From contig CAZWGB010000007.1 in the NCBI GenBank assembly GCA_964633465.1, positions 1-40,021 on the forward strand: DNA of 40,021 nt, given 5' to 3'. This DNA comes from DTSX01 sp964633465 (lineage in GTDB: Bacteria > Pseudomonadota > Gammaproteobacteria > Steroidobacterales > UBA11654). The notes below the pieces were generated by a model, which saw nothing but the letters and a program-made list of their open reading frames with translations, was not told the origin of the DNA and made no database searches. Of the stretch, positions 1-8,611 are shown one piece after another (position 1 is the stretch's first letter; each line of letters starts with the position of its first letter). Position numbers and translations under genes: made by a program.

Positions 1-467
1 GAAACTAAGGTTGCAGCAGCAGGTGAAGGTAACCCAGTAAAATAAGTGTTGTATCTTAAATCAAGTTGATTATTGAAACGTGCTAGCCTTAACGCTGTGG
101 CAGCAATATAAAAAAACGATGCCAACCATGCCATTTTCTCCCAAGATAATCCTGTACTAAATAGGTGATTATTACCCCATAAATAAAACAGTAATGCTGG
201 AGCAACACCAAAAGAAACTAAATCTGACAAACTGTCGTAATCTTTACCAAAATTCGAAACCGCATTTGTTACTCTAGCAATTTTTCCATCCATTCCATCC
301 AGAAAAACAGCAATGAAAATTGCAATTGCGGCAAAATTATAATTACCATTTATTGCACTAATTATTGAGAAACATCCTGCAAACAAATTTGCTGTGGTAA
401 ACAAGTTTGGTAAAAAATAAATACCTTGTTTCAGTTTTTTAAGTTCTTGTTTTCTTTTATTCTTCAT
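1..467 (-). CDS. pssA: CDP-diacylglycerol--serine O-phosphatidyltransferase, C-terminus cut by window edge
   Basis: The gene enters the window without its stop; 155 N-terminal residues are visible from the ATG at 467. It is an integral membrane enzyme of the CDP-alcohol phosphatidyltransferase family. The family signature is clear at about residues 49-72: DGMDGKIAR, then GKDYDSLSD, giving the Asp-rich D-G-x2-A-R-x8-G-x3-D-x3-D pattern, followed by LVSFGVAPA, which is typical of the phosphatidylserine synthase branch. The later stretch ARFN is also usual for PssA. The enzyme makes phosphatidylserine, the precursor of phosphatidylethanolamine, at the inner membrane. It is divergent from proS. 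PssA type II is the best call; exact substrate specificity is inferred from motif resemblance. Confidence 0.85.
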   Translation of the reverse strand, partial: MKNKRKQELKKLKQGIYFLPNLFTTANLFAGCFSIISAINGNYNFAAIAIFIAVFLDGMDGKIARVTNAVSNFGKDYDSLSDLVSFGVAPALLFYLWGNNHLFSTGLSWEKMAWLASFFYIAATALRLARFNNQLDLRYNTYFTGLPSPAAATLV

Positions 468-510
468 TGCTCAAAGTAATTCTATATTAATCGTGATTAA
501 AAAAAGAATT

Positions 511-539
511 ATTATAGAGAATAGAGGCTTATCTTGGAA
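511..539 (-). promoter_or_regulatory. Candidate promoter for pssA
   Basis: On the minus strand a perfect TATAAT lies at 516-511, with TTCCAA at 539-534 as a weak -35 and 17 bases between them. Transcription would begin near 504 and leave a leader of about 37 bases before the ATG at 467. The -35 matches the consensus at only three positions and the region is AT-rich, so this is a moderate-to-weak call. The rest of the 209-base gap to proS holds nothing else I recognise. Confidence 0.35.
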
Positions 540-676
540 ATCGGTTGAATCATTATTTTGCAACTTTTGTGTTGATTGAATATACGTTGAATATAAAAAA
601 ACTATCTACCTATTCGATATCAAAGGTTAGAATAGAATAAAATAAGGTATCAAATTGAACCATTAGGCAATTTTCC

Positions 677-1915
677 ATGCAATTATCAAAATACCCATTA
701 GTAACTTATAAAGAGACACCTGCAGATGCTGAATTGATTTCACATCAATTAATGTTGCGAGCTGGTTTGATCAAACAACTAGCCTCGGGATTATTCTCTT
801 GGATGCCTATGGGACTGAAAGTCCTTCGAAAAATTGAACGTATAGTTAGAGAAGAAATGGATCGTTCAGGTGCTTATGAAGTTTCCATGCCAGCGATTCA
901 ACCTGCTGATCTGTGGCAAGAAACAGGTAGATGGGAAGACTATGGAAATCTTCTATTAAAAATGGAAGACAGACATGGTCGATCATTTTGCTTTGGACCA
1001 ACTCACGAAGAAGTCATTACAGATATTGTCAGGAATGAATTAAAAACATACCGTCAAATGCCCGTAAATTTTTACCAGATACAAACAAAATTTAGAGATG
1101 AAATAAGACCAAGATTTGGTGTGATGAGGGCAAGAGAATTTCTAATGAAAGATGCATATTCATTCCATCTGGATCAATCATCACTTGATGAAGAATATAA
1201 GAATATGGGATCAACTTATGACACTATCTTCAACAGACTTGGATTAAATTATAGAAAAGTGCGTGCAGGTAGTGGAGAAATTGGTGGATCCTTATCACAT
1301 GAATATCATGTTCTTGCTGATTCAGGTGAAGATGAAATTGGATATTGCGATGAAGAAGATTTTGCAGCTAATGTAGAAATGATTAAAAAAAAGACTGCAC
1401 CAAATGGTGGTAAGCTCTCTTTTGCAAAAGGCATTGAGGTAGGTCATATTTTTCAATTGGGTGATAAATACAGCAAAAGTATGAATTGCGCTGTTCTGAC
1501 TGATAAAGGTGCATCTATACATCCCTTAATGGGTTGTTATGGAATAGGCATCTCAAGGATTATGGCTTCCTCTATAGAACAAAATCACGACGAATCCGGT
1601 ATTATCTGGCCTGAACCCATCGCACCATTTCAGATAATTATTATTGCACTAAATAAAAGCACTGAAGATATCTCTCTGACAAAATCCCATGAAATTTATA
1701 ACCAACTAATGGAATCTGGTTATGAAGTTTTACTTGATGATCGCAATGAACGGGCAGGTGTTAAGTTTGCTGATGCTGATCTGTTAGGCATACGCAAAAG
1801 ATTGATCGTTAGCGAAAGAGGTCTTGCTAATCAAACGATTGAATTAAATATCAGGGGTGAAAAAAATAAAAGTGACATCCCTTTTGAAAAACTGACTGAT
1901 TATTTGAAAAATTGA
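677..1915 (+). CDS. proS: Prolyl-tRNA synthetase lacking the editing insertion domain
   Basis: Class II aminoacyl-tRNA synthetase that charges tRNA-Pro. Visible motifs: GPTHEE (about 107-112), FRDEIRPRFG (139-148) and motif 3 GCYGIGISR (286-294), followed by the HGTP anticodon-binding domain with LLDDRNERAGVKFADADL. At 412 residues it is about 160 shorter than the E. coli enzyme. The missing part is the YbaK-like INS domain that hydrolyses Ala-tRNA-Pro: DFAANVE (about 228-234) is followed after only some 18 residues by KGIEVGHIFQLG, where E. coli has roughly 180 residues. The compact form is known in alphaproteobacteria, so this is likely a natural form and not an assembly error. Editing is then probably done in trans by a free-standing ProXp-ala/YbaK protein outside the window (inference). 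Confidence 0.93.
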   Translation: MQLSKYPLVTYKETPADAELISHQLMLRAGLIKQLASGLFSWMPMGLKVLRKIERIVREEMDRSGAYEVSMPAIQPADLWQETGRWEDYGNLLLKMEDRHGRSFCFGPTHEEVITDIVRNELKTYRQMPVNFYQIQTKFRDEIRPRFGVMRAREFLMKDAYSFHLDQSSLDEEYKNMGSTYDTIFNRLGLNYRKVRAGSGEIGGSLSHEYHVLADSGEDEIGYCDEEDFAANVEMIKKKTAPNGGKLSFAKGIEVGHIFQLGDKYSKSMNCAVLTDKGASIHPLMGCYGIGISRIMASSIEQNHDESGIIWPEPIAPFQIIIIALNKSTEDISLTKSHEIYNQLMESGYEVLLDDRNERAGVKFADADLLGIRKRLIVSERGLANQTIELNIRGEKNKSDIPFEKLTDYLKN

Positions 1916-1937
1916 ATCCTTAGATTATAGTCCAATC

Positions 1938-2252
1938 CTACTCAGTAGATTCCGTTTCGTCAGGATCATCTGTGAAAGATTCTTCAAGATATTTAATTGC
2001 CTCACTTTGAGCTCTAAGTGCATCTAGTCTTGCAGCCTCATATAAATTGACTTCAATGCGTCTTTCCGCACGAGCCAGAAGACGTTCTGCCTCTAAAATT
2101 CTTTGATTATTATTGGCTTCATCACTGAATTCCTTTGCTGCAGCTATCGTTTGTCGAGCATTACTCATTTCTTGTAAAGGTGGCAATGTTGCACAAGAAA
2201 TCAAAGCAGCTAGTGCAATTGAAACACCTATAATCCTGAAACGACTAGACAT
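1938..2252 (-). CDS. Small DUF4398-type lipoprotein
   Basis: 104 residues. A hydrophobic signal sequence ends in the lipobox LISC with Cys at residue 20, so the mature protein should be lipid-anchored. The remainder is a charged, alanine-rich helical segment (ARQTIAAAKEF ... AERLLARAERRIEVN) that looks like a short coiled coil and ends in a very acidic tail. This pattern resembles DUF4398 proteins, which are of unknown function and are often near OmpA-like envelope proteins. The ATG at 2252 has an AAGG ribosome-binding site about six bases upstream. It is convergent with proS and seems to be a single-gene unit. Confidence 0.7.
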   Translation of the reverse strand: MSSRFRIIGVSIALAALISCATLPPLQEMSNARQTIAAAKEFSDEANNNQRILEAERLLARAERRIEVNLYEAARLDALRAQSEAIKYLEESFTDDPDETESTE

Positions 2253-2331
2253 GGAGAACCTTTTAAGATTAAAAACTTAACTGATTTAAACGTATCAAGT
2301 CCACTCATCTAGGTCAAGGAATGAATAATTA

Positions 2332-3021
2332 TTAGTCTTTGTAGCCAAGCTGCAAGATATTTTTGATAAATGGGATGGTTAATTTCCTTTGTTTGGATAA
2401 TGATTCATAATCAAGAATTTTGATAATTTCTATCAATGAACTGACATTACGTTCAACCCTTTTGAGTAAATAATTAGCAGACTCTATAGGCAAATTGAAC
2501 CCTCTGATATCTGCGTGCAACTGAATGGCTGAAATGATTTCTATTTCTGAAAGAACTTTTAATTGATGAACTACACTCATTGAGAATCTAGATGCTAGAT
2601 CGGGTAGAAAAAAATTTAATACTTTCGGTGTTTCATGCGACGTGATAAGTAGACGGGTATTAGTTGTCTGTAGTCTTTCATATAAATCCAAAAGTTTTAT
2701 TTCCCAAGCTTGGCAACCCAAAATAAACTCAATGTCATCAATGCAAATCAAATCCAATTGATCTAAATCATCCAATACTTCAGGACTAAGCTGCTCAAAC
2801 TCCCGCATTGGAATGTACAAGCTTTTATTTGCAAGACGAATACATTGGTGAAATGCAGCTTGTAATAAATGTGTTTTTCCAGAACCTCTTGTCCCTGCAA
2901 TCCATAGTAATTTTTCAATATGATCTTGAAGAGATTGATATATTTCTAGATTTGATCCCGGATAAAAACTATCAAAAACCATGTGTTCAGAGACTGAAAC
3001 TGGAAGTAGTAACTGTTCCAC
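2332..3021 (-). CDS. hda: DnaA regulatory inactivator Hda
   Basis: AAA+ DnaA-domain protein of 229 residues. In E. coli, Hda bound to the DNA-loaded beta clamp stimulates ATP hydrolysis by DnaA and so prevents re-initiation. The N-terminal clamp-binding motif is present as QLLLPV (residues 3-8), Walker A is GTRGSGKT (43-50) and Walker B is LICIDDIE (91-98). The arginine-finger region DLASRFSM is also recognisable. The helix-turn-helix DNA-binding domain of DnaA is absent, as expected for Hda. The start is GTG, placed directly after the TAA of the upstream pgsA-like gene with no intervening base, so the two are translationally coupled. Confidence 0.9.
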   Translation of the reverse strand: MEQLLLPVSVSEHMVFDSFYPGSNLEIYQSLQDHIEKLLWIAGTRGSGKTHLLQAAFHQCIRLANKSLYIPMREFEQLSPEVLDDLDQLDLICIDDIEFILGCQAWEIKLLDLYERLQTTNTRLLITSHETPKVLNFFLPDLASRFSMSVVHQLKVLSEIEIISAIQLHADIRGFNLPIESANYLLKRVERNVSSLIEIIKILDYESLSKQRKLTIPFIKNILQLGYKD

Positions 3022-3582
3022 TTATTGGCCCGATTGATAGATTTTCTTTTTTGCTTCAATACTCCAAATGATCCAATAATCCAAACCGCTCAAAATACTG
3101 GTTACAAAAACTAAAGAACCGCATACCATTGCCAGAATCTCAAATGGAAACTGAATACCCTGTGCAAGGATGACAAAAATAATAAATGCCAGCTGTAATG
3201 TTGTATTGAATTTACTAATTCTGGTTGGTTTAGGTTCAGGAACTCCTACAAAATATCTATATAGACTCAAACCAAAAACAATCATTAAATCTCTAGCAAT
3301 AACTGTCAAAGTTAACCATAGGGGAATCAAGCCCATACTTTGCAGAGTAAGAAAAAGTGAAACCAATAATATTTTGTCTGCCGCTGGATCCAGTACAGCC
3401 CCTAAATAGCTGCGCCAGTTGTTTTTTTTAGCCAAGTATCCGTCTAAAATGTCTGAAAGACCTGCAATAATTATTAGTAAAAGAGAAAGCAGGAATTGCT
3501 CTTGCCATAACGATCTAACTATAGGGATGACAAGTACTATGCGAGCTAGACAAATCAGATTTGGAATATTTGAGACTCTCAA
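3022..3582 (-). CDS. CDP-alcohol phosphatidyltransferase, PgsA-like
   Basis: 186 residues with four or five membrane segments. It begins NIPNLICLARIVLV, the usual opening of phosphatidylglycerophosphate synthases, and has the catalytic signature DILDGYLAK ... GAVLDPAADK. The usual arginine after the first Asp-Gly motif is lysine here (LAKK). The likely reaction is transfer of a phosphatidyl group from CDP-diacylglycerol to glycerol-3-phosphate or a related alcohol. The start is TTG at 3582, supported by GGAG at 3592-3589 six bases upstream. It is in one operon with hda. Many gammaproteobacteria carry such a gene beside hda in addition to the true pgsA, so the exact substrate is uncertain. Confidence 0.8.
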   Translation of the reverse strand: MRVSNIPNLICLARIVLVIPIVRSLWQEQFLLSLLLIIIAGLSDILDGYLAKKNNWRSYLGAVLDPAADKILLVSLFLTLQSMGLIPLWLTLTVIARDLMIVFGLSLYRYFVGVPEPKPTRISKFNTTLQLAFIIFVILAQGIQFPFEILAMVCGSLVFVTSILSGLDYWIIWSIEAKKKIYQSGQ

Positions 3583-3705
3583 TTAAAACTCCATACTAAG
3601 ATTTAAAACAAGTGAAAGAATAATTACTTTGTTGATGTTAATATACAGCCTCTATTTATTATAGCTCTAAAATTTAAATTTCATTTCATAAGATTTTGTT
3701 AATAA

Positions 3706-4737
3706 ATGGGTAAGGATGAATCACTGACTTACGCAGACTCCGGAGTAGACATTGATACCGGAAATGAAGTGGTGTCAGCTATAAAATCAATTGTCAAAGA
3801 CACTCACAATGAATCCGTGTTATCAAATATTGGCGGTTTTGCAGGATTGTATGAATTACAAACTAAAGATTATAATCGCCCAATTTTAGTTTCCAGTACA
3901 GACGGTGTTGGAACCAAAGTTAAATTAGCTCAGCAGTTGGAAAAAAATCATCTGATTGGCATTGACTTGGTTGCGATGTGTGTCAATGATGTTATTGCTC
4001 AAGGAGCAAAGCCACTATTTTTTCTAGACTATTACGCAACTTCAAAATTGGATGTAAGAGTTGCCTCACAGATTTTGTCAGGCATCGCTACGGGCTGCAA
4101 GGAATCTAGAATGGCATTGATTGGTGGGGAAACTGCGGAAATGCCTGGTGTCTATAAACCTAATGATTTTGATCTTGCAGGCTTTTGTGTTGGTGTTGTT
4201 GAATTTAATAAAATCATTGATGGCAAAAATATTCAATCGGGGAATGCAGTAATTGGTATTTCTTCCTCAGGACCTCATTCCAATGGGTATTCTTTGATCC
4301 GAAAAATCATTGAGATTCAACAATCTGATCTCATGGGTAAATTTGGAGATACTACCTTGGGTGATACACTCATTGAACCTACAAAAATTTATGTTCAACC
4401 TATTTTAAATTTACTTGATAAGTTCAAAATTCATGGCATAGCCCATATTACGGGAGGCGGATTCAAAGACAACATTGAAAGAATCTTACCAAACGATTGT
4501 GACGCGGTTATTGAAACCAATACTTGGGAACAACCAGAAATCTTCAACTGGATTCAAAGCCAAGGAAAAATTAGTAAAAATGAAATGTTAAGGACATTTA
4601 ACTGCGGTATTGGAATGGCATTGATTATTGAACCCATTGATATGAATGAGATCCTGGGAGCACTTTCAGAGTTAGGCTATGCTTCATATAAAATTGGTGA
4701 TGTCACCAAGGGCTCAGGTCAAATTATTCTTAGATAA
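3706..4737 (+). CDS. purM: Phosphoribosylformylglycinamidine cyclo-ligase (AIR synthetase)
   Basis: 343 residues, the normal length for PurM. It performs the ATP-dependent ring closure of formylglycinamidine ribonucleotide to aminoimidazole ribonucleotide in purine synthesis. Clear family signatures are YADSGVDIDTGNE near the N-terminus, STDGVGTK at 64-71, GGETAEMPGVY and the C-terminal TGGGFKDNIERILP. The gene is followed at once by purN, and the two form the usual pair of the pathway. It is divergent from the pgsA-like gene across a 123-base AT-rich gap. No PurR-like palindrome was recognised there. Confidence 0.95.
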   Translation: MGKDESLTYADSGVDIDTGNEVVSAIKSIVKDTHNESVLSNIGGFAGLYELQTKDYNRPILVSSTDGVGTKVKLAQQLEKNHLIGIDLVAMCVNDVIAQGAKPLFFLDYYATSKLDVRVASQILSGIATGCKESRMALIGGETAEMPGVYKPNDFDLAGFCVGVVEFNKIIDGKNIQSGNAVIGISSSGPHSNGYSLIRKIIEIQQSDLMGKFGDTTLGDTLIEPTKIYVQPILNLLDKFKIHGIAHITGGGFKDNIERILPNDCDAVIETNTWEQPEIFNWIQSQGKISKNEMLRTFNCGIGMALIIEPIDMNEILGALSELGYASYKIGDVTKGSGQIILR

Positions 4738-4748
4738 AGGAATTAGAT

Positions 4749-5399
4749 ATCGGCTCAGCAACATCAACTATCATTCTGATCTCAGGATATGGAACCAACT
4801 TGCAAGCAATTTTAGATGAGATCACTAACAATCATTTGCCAATAAGAATACTATCGGTCCTTTCTGACAATCCAGAAGCTTACGGTATAAAACGAGCAAA
4901 AAATGCAGGTATTCCAACAAAAATAATTAATTACCATAGATTCAAAAACAAAGCTGCTTTTCATCTTGCGATAGAAGAATATTTCAAAAAAATTGATCCA
5001 GATTTGATTGTTTTAGCTGGTTACATGAGAATTTTGTCAGAAGAATTTTGTCGCCTATTTACAGGAAAGATATTAAATATACATCCATCGCTACTGCCGA
5101 AATTCAGAGGTCTTAATACATATCAAAGGGTTCTAGATTCTGGTGATAAATTTCATGGAAGTACTGTGCATTTTGTTACCACAGAACTGGATTCTGGTCC
5201 TATAATCCTGCAATATCGAACCAAAATTAGAACCACTGATGGCCCAAAGCAATTAAGAAAAAGAGTCCAACTTGGGGAGTATCAAATTTACCCCATGGCA
5301 ATCAAATGGTTTGCCGAAGGATCCTTGAAAATGATTAAAGGGAAAGCAGTCCTTAATGGTAGCAGAATCTCTAAGCCCAAGATTCTAGAAGAGACTTAA
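4749..5399 (+). CDS. purN: Phosphoribosylglycinamide formyltransferase, with an apparently non-canonical start
   Basis: Transfers formyl from 10-formyl-THF to GAR. The catalytic trio is present: Asn110 and His112 in NIHPSLLPKFRG and Asp148 in TTELDSGP (numbering from 4749). The conserved N-terminal strand and phosphate loop IILISGYGTNLQ is encoded upstream of the first standard start (TTG at 4800), so that TTG cannot be the true start. Between the in-frame stop at 4731 and 4800 there is no ATG, GTG or TTG. AAAGGA at 4736-4741 lies seven bases before ATC at 4749, giving a 216-residue protein that matches the usual length. I infer an ATC start, like the rare start of infC. A sequencing or assembly error is the alternative. 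It overlaps dcd by four bases, convergent. Confidence 0.85.
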   Translation: MGSATSTIILISGYGTNLQAILDEITNNHLPIRILSVLSDNPEAYGIKRAKNAGIPTKIINYHRFKNKAAFHLAIEEYFKKIDPDLIVLAGYMRILSEEFCRLFTGKILNIHPSLLPKFRGLNTYQRVLDSGDKFHGSTVHFVTTELDSGPIILQYRTKIRTTDGPKQLRKRVQLGEYQIYPMAIKWFAEGSLKMIKGKAVLNGSRISKPKILEET

Positions 5400-5962
5400 G
5401 TCTTAGCCAAAGTAACGCCTGTTTGTCCTTGATATTTGCCTTTTCTATCTTTGTAGGATTCATCACATATTTGGTCAGATTCAAGAAAAATCATCTGGGC
5501 AACACCTTCGTTAGCATAGACTTTTGCAGGCAATGGAGTAGTGTTAGAAAACTCCAAGGTAACATGACCTTCCCATTCAGGTTCCAAAGGGGTGACATTG
5601 ACAATAATGCCGCATCTGGCATAAGTTGATTTACCCAAGCAAATGGTCAAAACACTTCTTGGTATACGAAAATACTCAACGGTCCTAGCCAAGACAAAGG
5701 AATTAGGGGGAATAACACAAACTTCTGAGTTCAAATCAACAAAACCAGTTTCGTCAAATGACTTCGGGTCCACAACCGCTGAATTGATGTTTGTGAATAC
5801 TTTAAACTCATTTGCGCAACGCACATCGTAACCGTAACTGGAAGTTCCATAAGAAATTAAACTCTTACCATCGTCGTACCTAACCTGTTTTTCAACAAAT
5901 GGCTCGATCATACCGTGATCTCTTGCCATTGTTTTTATCCATCGATCCGATTTAATTGCCAT
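5396..5962 (-). CDS. dcd: dCTP deaminase
   Basis: 188 residues from the ATG at 5962, which is preceded by GGGA seven bases upstream. A longer reading to 6028 adds residues not found in the family. It deaminates dCTP to dUTP, the main source of dUMP for thymidylate synthesis in many gammaproteobacteria. The start MAIKSDRWIK...HGMIEPF is characteristic of the Pseudomonas-like branch. Family motifs include SYGYDVRC (about 42-49), LGKSTYARCGI (109-119), with the conserved Ser-Thr-Tyr-Ala-Arg substrate loop, and TLEFSN with the catalytic Glu (about 135-140). The C-terminal KYQGQTGVTLAKT is the usual nucleotide-covering tail. Confidence 0.95.
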   Translation of the reverse strand: MAIKSDRWIKTMARDHGMIEPFVEKQVRYDDGKSLISYGTSSYGYDVRCANEFKVFTNINSAVVDPKSFDETGFVDLNSEVCVIPPNSFVLARTVEYFRIPRSVLTICLGKSTYARCGIIVNVTPLEPEWEGHVTLEFSNTTPLPAKVYANEGVAQMIFLESDQICDESYKDRKGKYQGQTGVTLAKT

Positions 5963-6096
5963 TGTTTTTTCCCATGTTGATGGCAGATAAAAAAAATATG
6001 ATTTTCTGACCAAATACGTATGATGCACTAAAAATTGGAGTCAAACTAGAGTTTACCGAATGATTTGAATTATAGTGGATTAGAAACAAAAAAAAG

Positions 6097-8601
6097 ATGG
6101 AAAAAATCATACAAACTTGTCTAAAAACGATTGTTGAATACCCAAAATCTATATTAGTGGTTTTGGCATTAGTCTTTGGGTTCTTTGCTACTTGGGTAGA
6201 TGACTTTCAACTGGATGCATCTTCTGACTCCTTGCTGCTTGAAGGCGACCAAGATTTAAGATTCTACAAGGACATCAAGGCACGTTATGGTGACGATGAA
6301 TTTCTAGTGGTGACCTATCAACCAGAAAAAGACCTTTTTGCTAACGAAACTCTCAGCCAATTAAAGAAACTCAGAGACGAATTGAATTCCTTGGATGCTA
6401 TTGATTCGGTTGTGACCATCCTCGATGTGCCTTTGCTTAAATCTCCACCTAAGAGCCTTTCAGATTTGGAAGAAGACGTTCCAAATCTATTAAGTCCAGA
6501 AACAGATCAAACCTTAGCTAAACAAGAAATCTTAACCAGCAAATTATTTCGCAATCTCTTAATAAGTTCTGATGGCAAAACCACTGCAATGCAACTTAAT
6601 ATGGTCCTAGATGAAGAGTTGGAGTCATTAATAAAGTCTCGTGATACCCTCCGTGAAAAAAGACTTGAAGCAACATTAAATCCAAATGAGCTGAAGGAAT
6701 TGGAAATTTTATCAGCACAGATTTTTGAACAACGTGATGTTTATCGAAAACAGAATGTAGAAACAATTGCTTTAATCAGGTCAATATTGGATCGTTACCG
6801 AGTTAGGGCAGATATATTTTTGGGAGGTGTCCCAATGATCACTGTGGATATGATTGACTATATTCAAAGTGATATTGAAGTCTTTGGCATCTGTATTTTA
6901 TTATTTTTAATCCTAGCATTACTGTATATTTTTAAACGGCCCCGTTGGATGGTGATCTCAATGATATGTTGCTTGATGGGACTGATTGTTATGACTGGTT
7001 TTTTAGGACTGGTTGGGTGGCCAGTAACGGTAGTTTCTGCCAATTTCGTTGCCCTGCTTTTAATATTTAGTTTATCCATAACGGTCCACTTAACTGTGCA
7101 TTATCGTGAATTGAATACCCTGCACCCAGAAAAACCCCAAAAATGGTTGGTTCATCAAACATTGAAGAACAAATGGGTGCCTTGCTTGTATACAACAATA
7201 ACTACCATGGTAGGGTTTGCCTCCCTACTCATTGCAGGCATTCGACCTGTGATTGATTTTGGCTGGATGATGTTGATTAGTATGGGAGCAATCTTCGTCA
7301 TGGTTTTTCTCCTCTTTCCATCACTTTTAATGCTCCTTAAGCAATTGCAAACCAAGCAAGAAAAAGACTTAACCTCTAGGATTACTAGAACATTATCAAA
7401 CCTTGTGTTGTCAAGACAAAAGGAAACAATGGTTGTATTTGTCTTGATTGCTGCAATTAGTGCTATTGGAATTACTCAATTAACAGCTGAGAATCAGTTT
7501 ATTAAAGCCTTTAAGGAGGACACAGAAATTTTCCAAGGCTTGACAGTCATTGATACTGAACTTGGAGGAACAACGCCACTCGATATAATCATTGATGCTG
7601 ATCCTTCTTTTTTTAATGAGAATCAAGAACCAACAGAATATTTCGGAGAGGATGAATTCCTTGATATGGATTTCTTTGATGATGAATCAGAGGAATACGA
7701 CATTGGTGCAGACAGCTATTGGTATAATTCTTTCCGGTTAAAAACCGTTGCTGCAATCCATGAGTATCTTGAATCGCTTAATGAGGCTGGCAAGGTATTG
7801 TCAATTTCAACTACTGTAGATGTGATGCAAATACTCAATGATGATGAGGAACTTGATACGTTCTTTTTATCACTGTTGTATAAAAAAATACCACAAGATG
7901 TCAAAGATGCATTGTTTAATCCATACCTTTCTACTGATGGAAATCAAATCCGAATCTCCTTCAGAGTATTTGAATCCTACCCTGAATTAAAACGCAATGA
8001 TTTAATCAAAAAAATTAACACTGACCTCATAGAAAACTTTGGCCTGCAAGCATCTCAAGTGAGGCTGACTGGTTTACTTGTTCTATACAACAATGTACTA
8101 GAAAGCCTGTTTCGCTCCCAAATCCTCACTATAGGAGTTGTTTTTTTAGCCATAATGGTAATGTTTTCAGTTTTATTTCGATCCCTTAAAATCGCCTTTA
8201 TCGCCATCTTGCCAAGTATGCTCGCCTCAGGCTCTGTTCTAGGCCTGATGGGGTGGCTGAGCATACCGCTTGATGTTATGACCATTACAATCGCGGCAAT
8301 TTGTATAGGTATTGGCGTTGACCATTCAATCCATTACATACATCGCTTCCACTCCGAAATCAATCAACAAGCATCAGCAAAAATTGCAATAGAACGATCA
8401 CATGCCAGTACTGGAAAAGCTATCTTTTACACCTCAATTATTATTATTGTTGGGTTCTCAATTTTGGGGCTGTCCAATTTTATACCAACAATTTACTTTG
8501 GTATTTTTACAGCTTTTGCAATGTTAATCGCTCTCATAGCGAATCTCACCTTGTTGCCGTTGTTACTTCTAGGCATCAACTCAGGTAAAATCAAGACTTA
8601 A
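6097..8601 (+). CDS. RND-superfamily (MMPL-type) exporter
   Basis: 834-residue inner-membrane protein with two repeats. Each repeat has one membrane helix, a large periplasmic domain and a bundle of five helices. The first helix is at about 17-32 and the bundles at about 260-415 and 665-830. The opening FQLDASSDSLLLEGDQDLRFYKDIKARYGDDEFLVV is typical of the COG1033 'predicted exporter' branch, which includes lipid and hopanoid transporters. Some acidic residues lie in or near the helix bundles, but I cannot assign the proton relay. The second periplasmic loop has a very acidic stretch at about 507-540. No membrane-fusion partner is adjacent, which fits lipid-type RND proteins better than drug-efflux AcrB systems. 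It lies ten bases before metG. The substrate is unknown. Confidence 0.85.
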   Translation: MEKIIQTCLKTIVEYPKSILVVLALVFGFFATWVDDFQLDASSDSLLLEGDQDLRFYKDIKARYGDDEFLVVTYQPEKDLFANETLSQLKKLRDELNSLDAIDSVVTILDVPLLKSPPKSLSDLEEDVPNLLSPETDQTLAKQEILTSKLFRNLLISSDGKTTAMQLNMVLDEELESLIKSRDTLREKRLEATLNPNELKELEILSAQIFEQRDVYRKQNVETIALIRSILDRYRVRADIFLGGVPMITVDMIDYIQSDIEVFGICILLFLILALLYIFKRPRWMVISMICCLMGLIVMTGFLGLVGWPVTVVSANFVALLLIFSLSITVHLTVHYRELNTLHPEKPQKWLVHQTLKNKWVPCLYTTITTMVGFASLLIAGIRPVIDFGWMMLISMGAIFVMVFLLFPSLLMLLKQLQTKQEKDLTSRITRTLSNLVLSRQKETMVVFVLIAAISAIGITQLTAENQFIKAFKEDTEIFQGLTVIDTELGGTTPLDIIIDADPSFFNENQEPTEYFGEDEFLDMDFFDDESEEYDIGADSYWYNSFRLKTVAAIHEYLESLNEAGKVLSISTTVDVMQILNDDEELDTFFLSLLYKKIPQDVKDALFNPYLSTDGNQIRISFRVFESYPELKRNDLIKKINTDLIENFGLQASQVRLTGLLVLYNNVLESLFRSQILTIGVVFLAIMVMFSVLFRSLKIAFIAILPSMLASGSVLGLMGWLSIPLDVMTITIAAICIGIGVDHSIHYIHRFHSEINQQASAKIAIERSHASTGKAIFYTSIIIIVGFSILGLSNFIPTIYFGIFTAFAMLIALIANLTLLPLLLLGINSGKIKT

Positions 8602-8611
8602 AACTTGGAAA

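Noticed and set aside
4800..5399. purN starting at TTG 4800
   Set aside because: It would remove the first beta strand and phosphate loop, which are encoded just upstream in the same frame.
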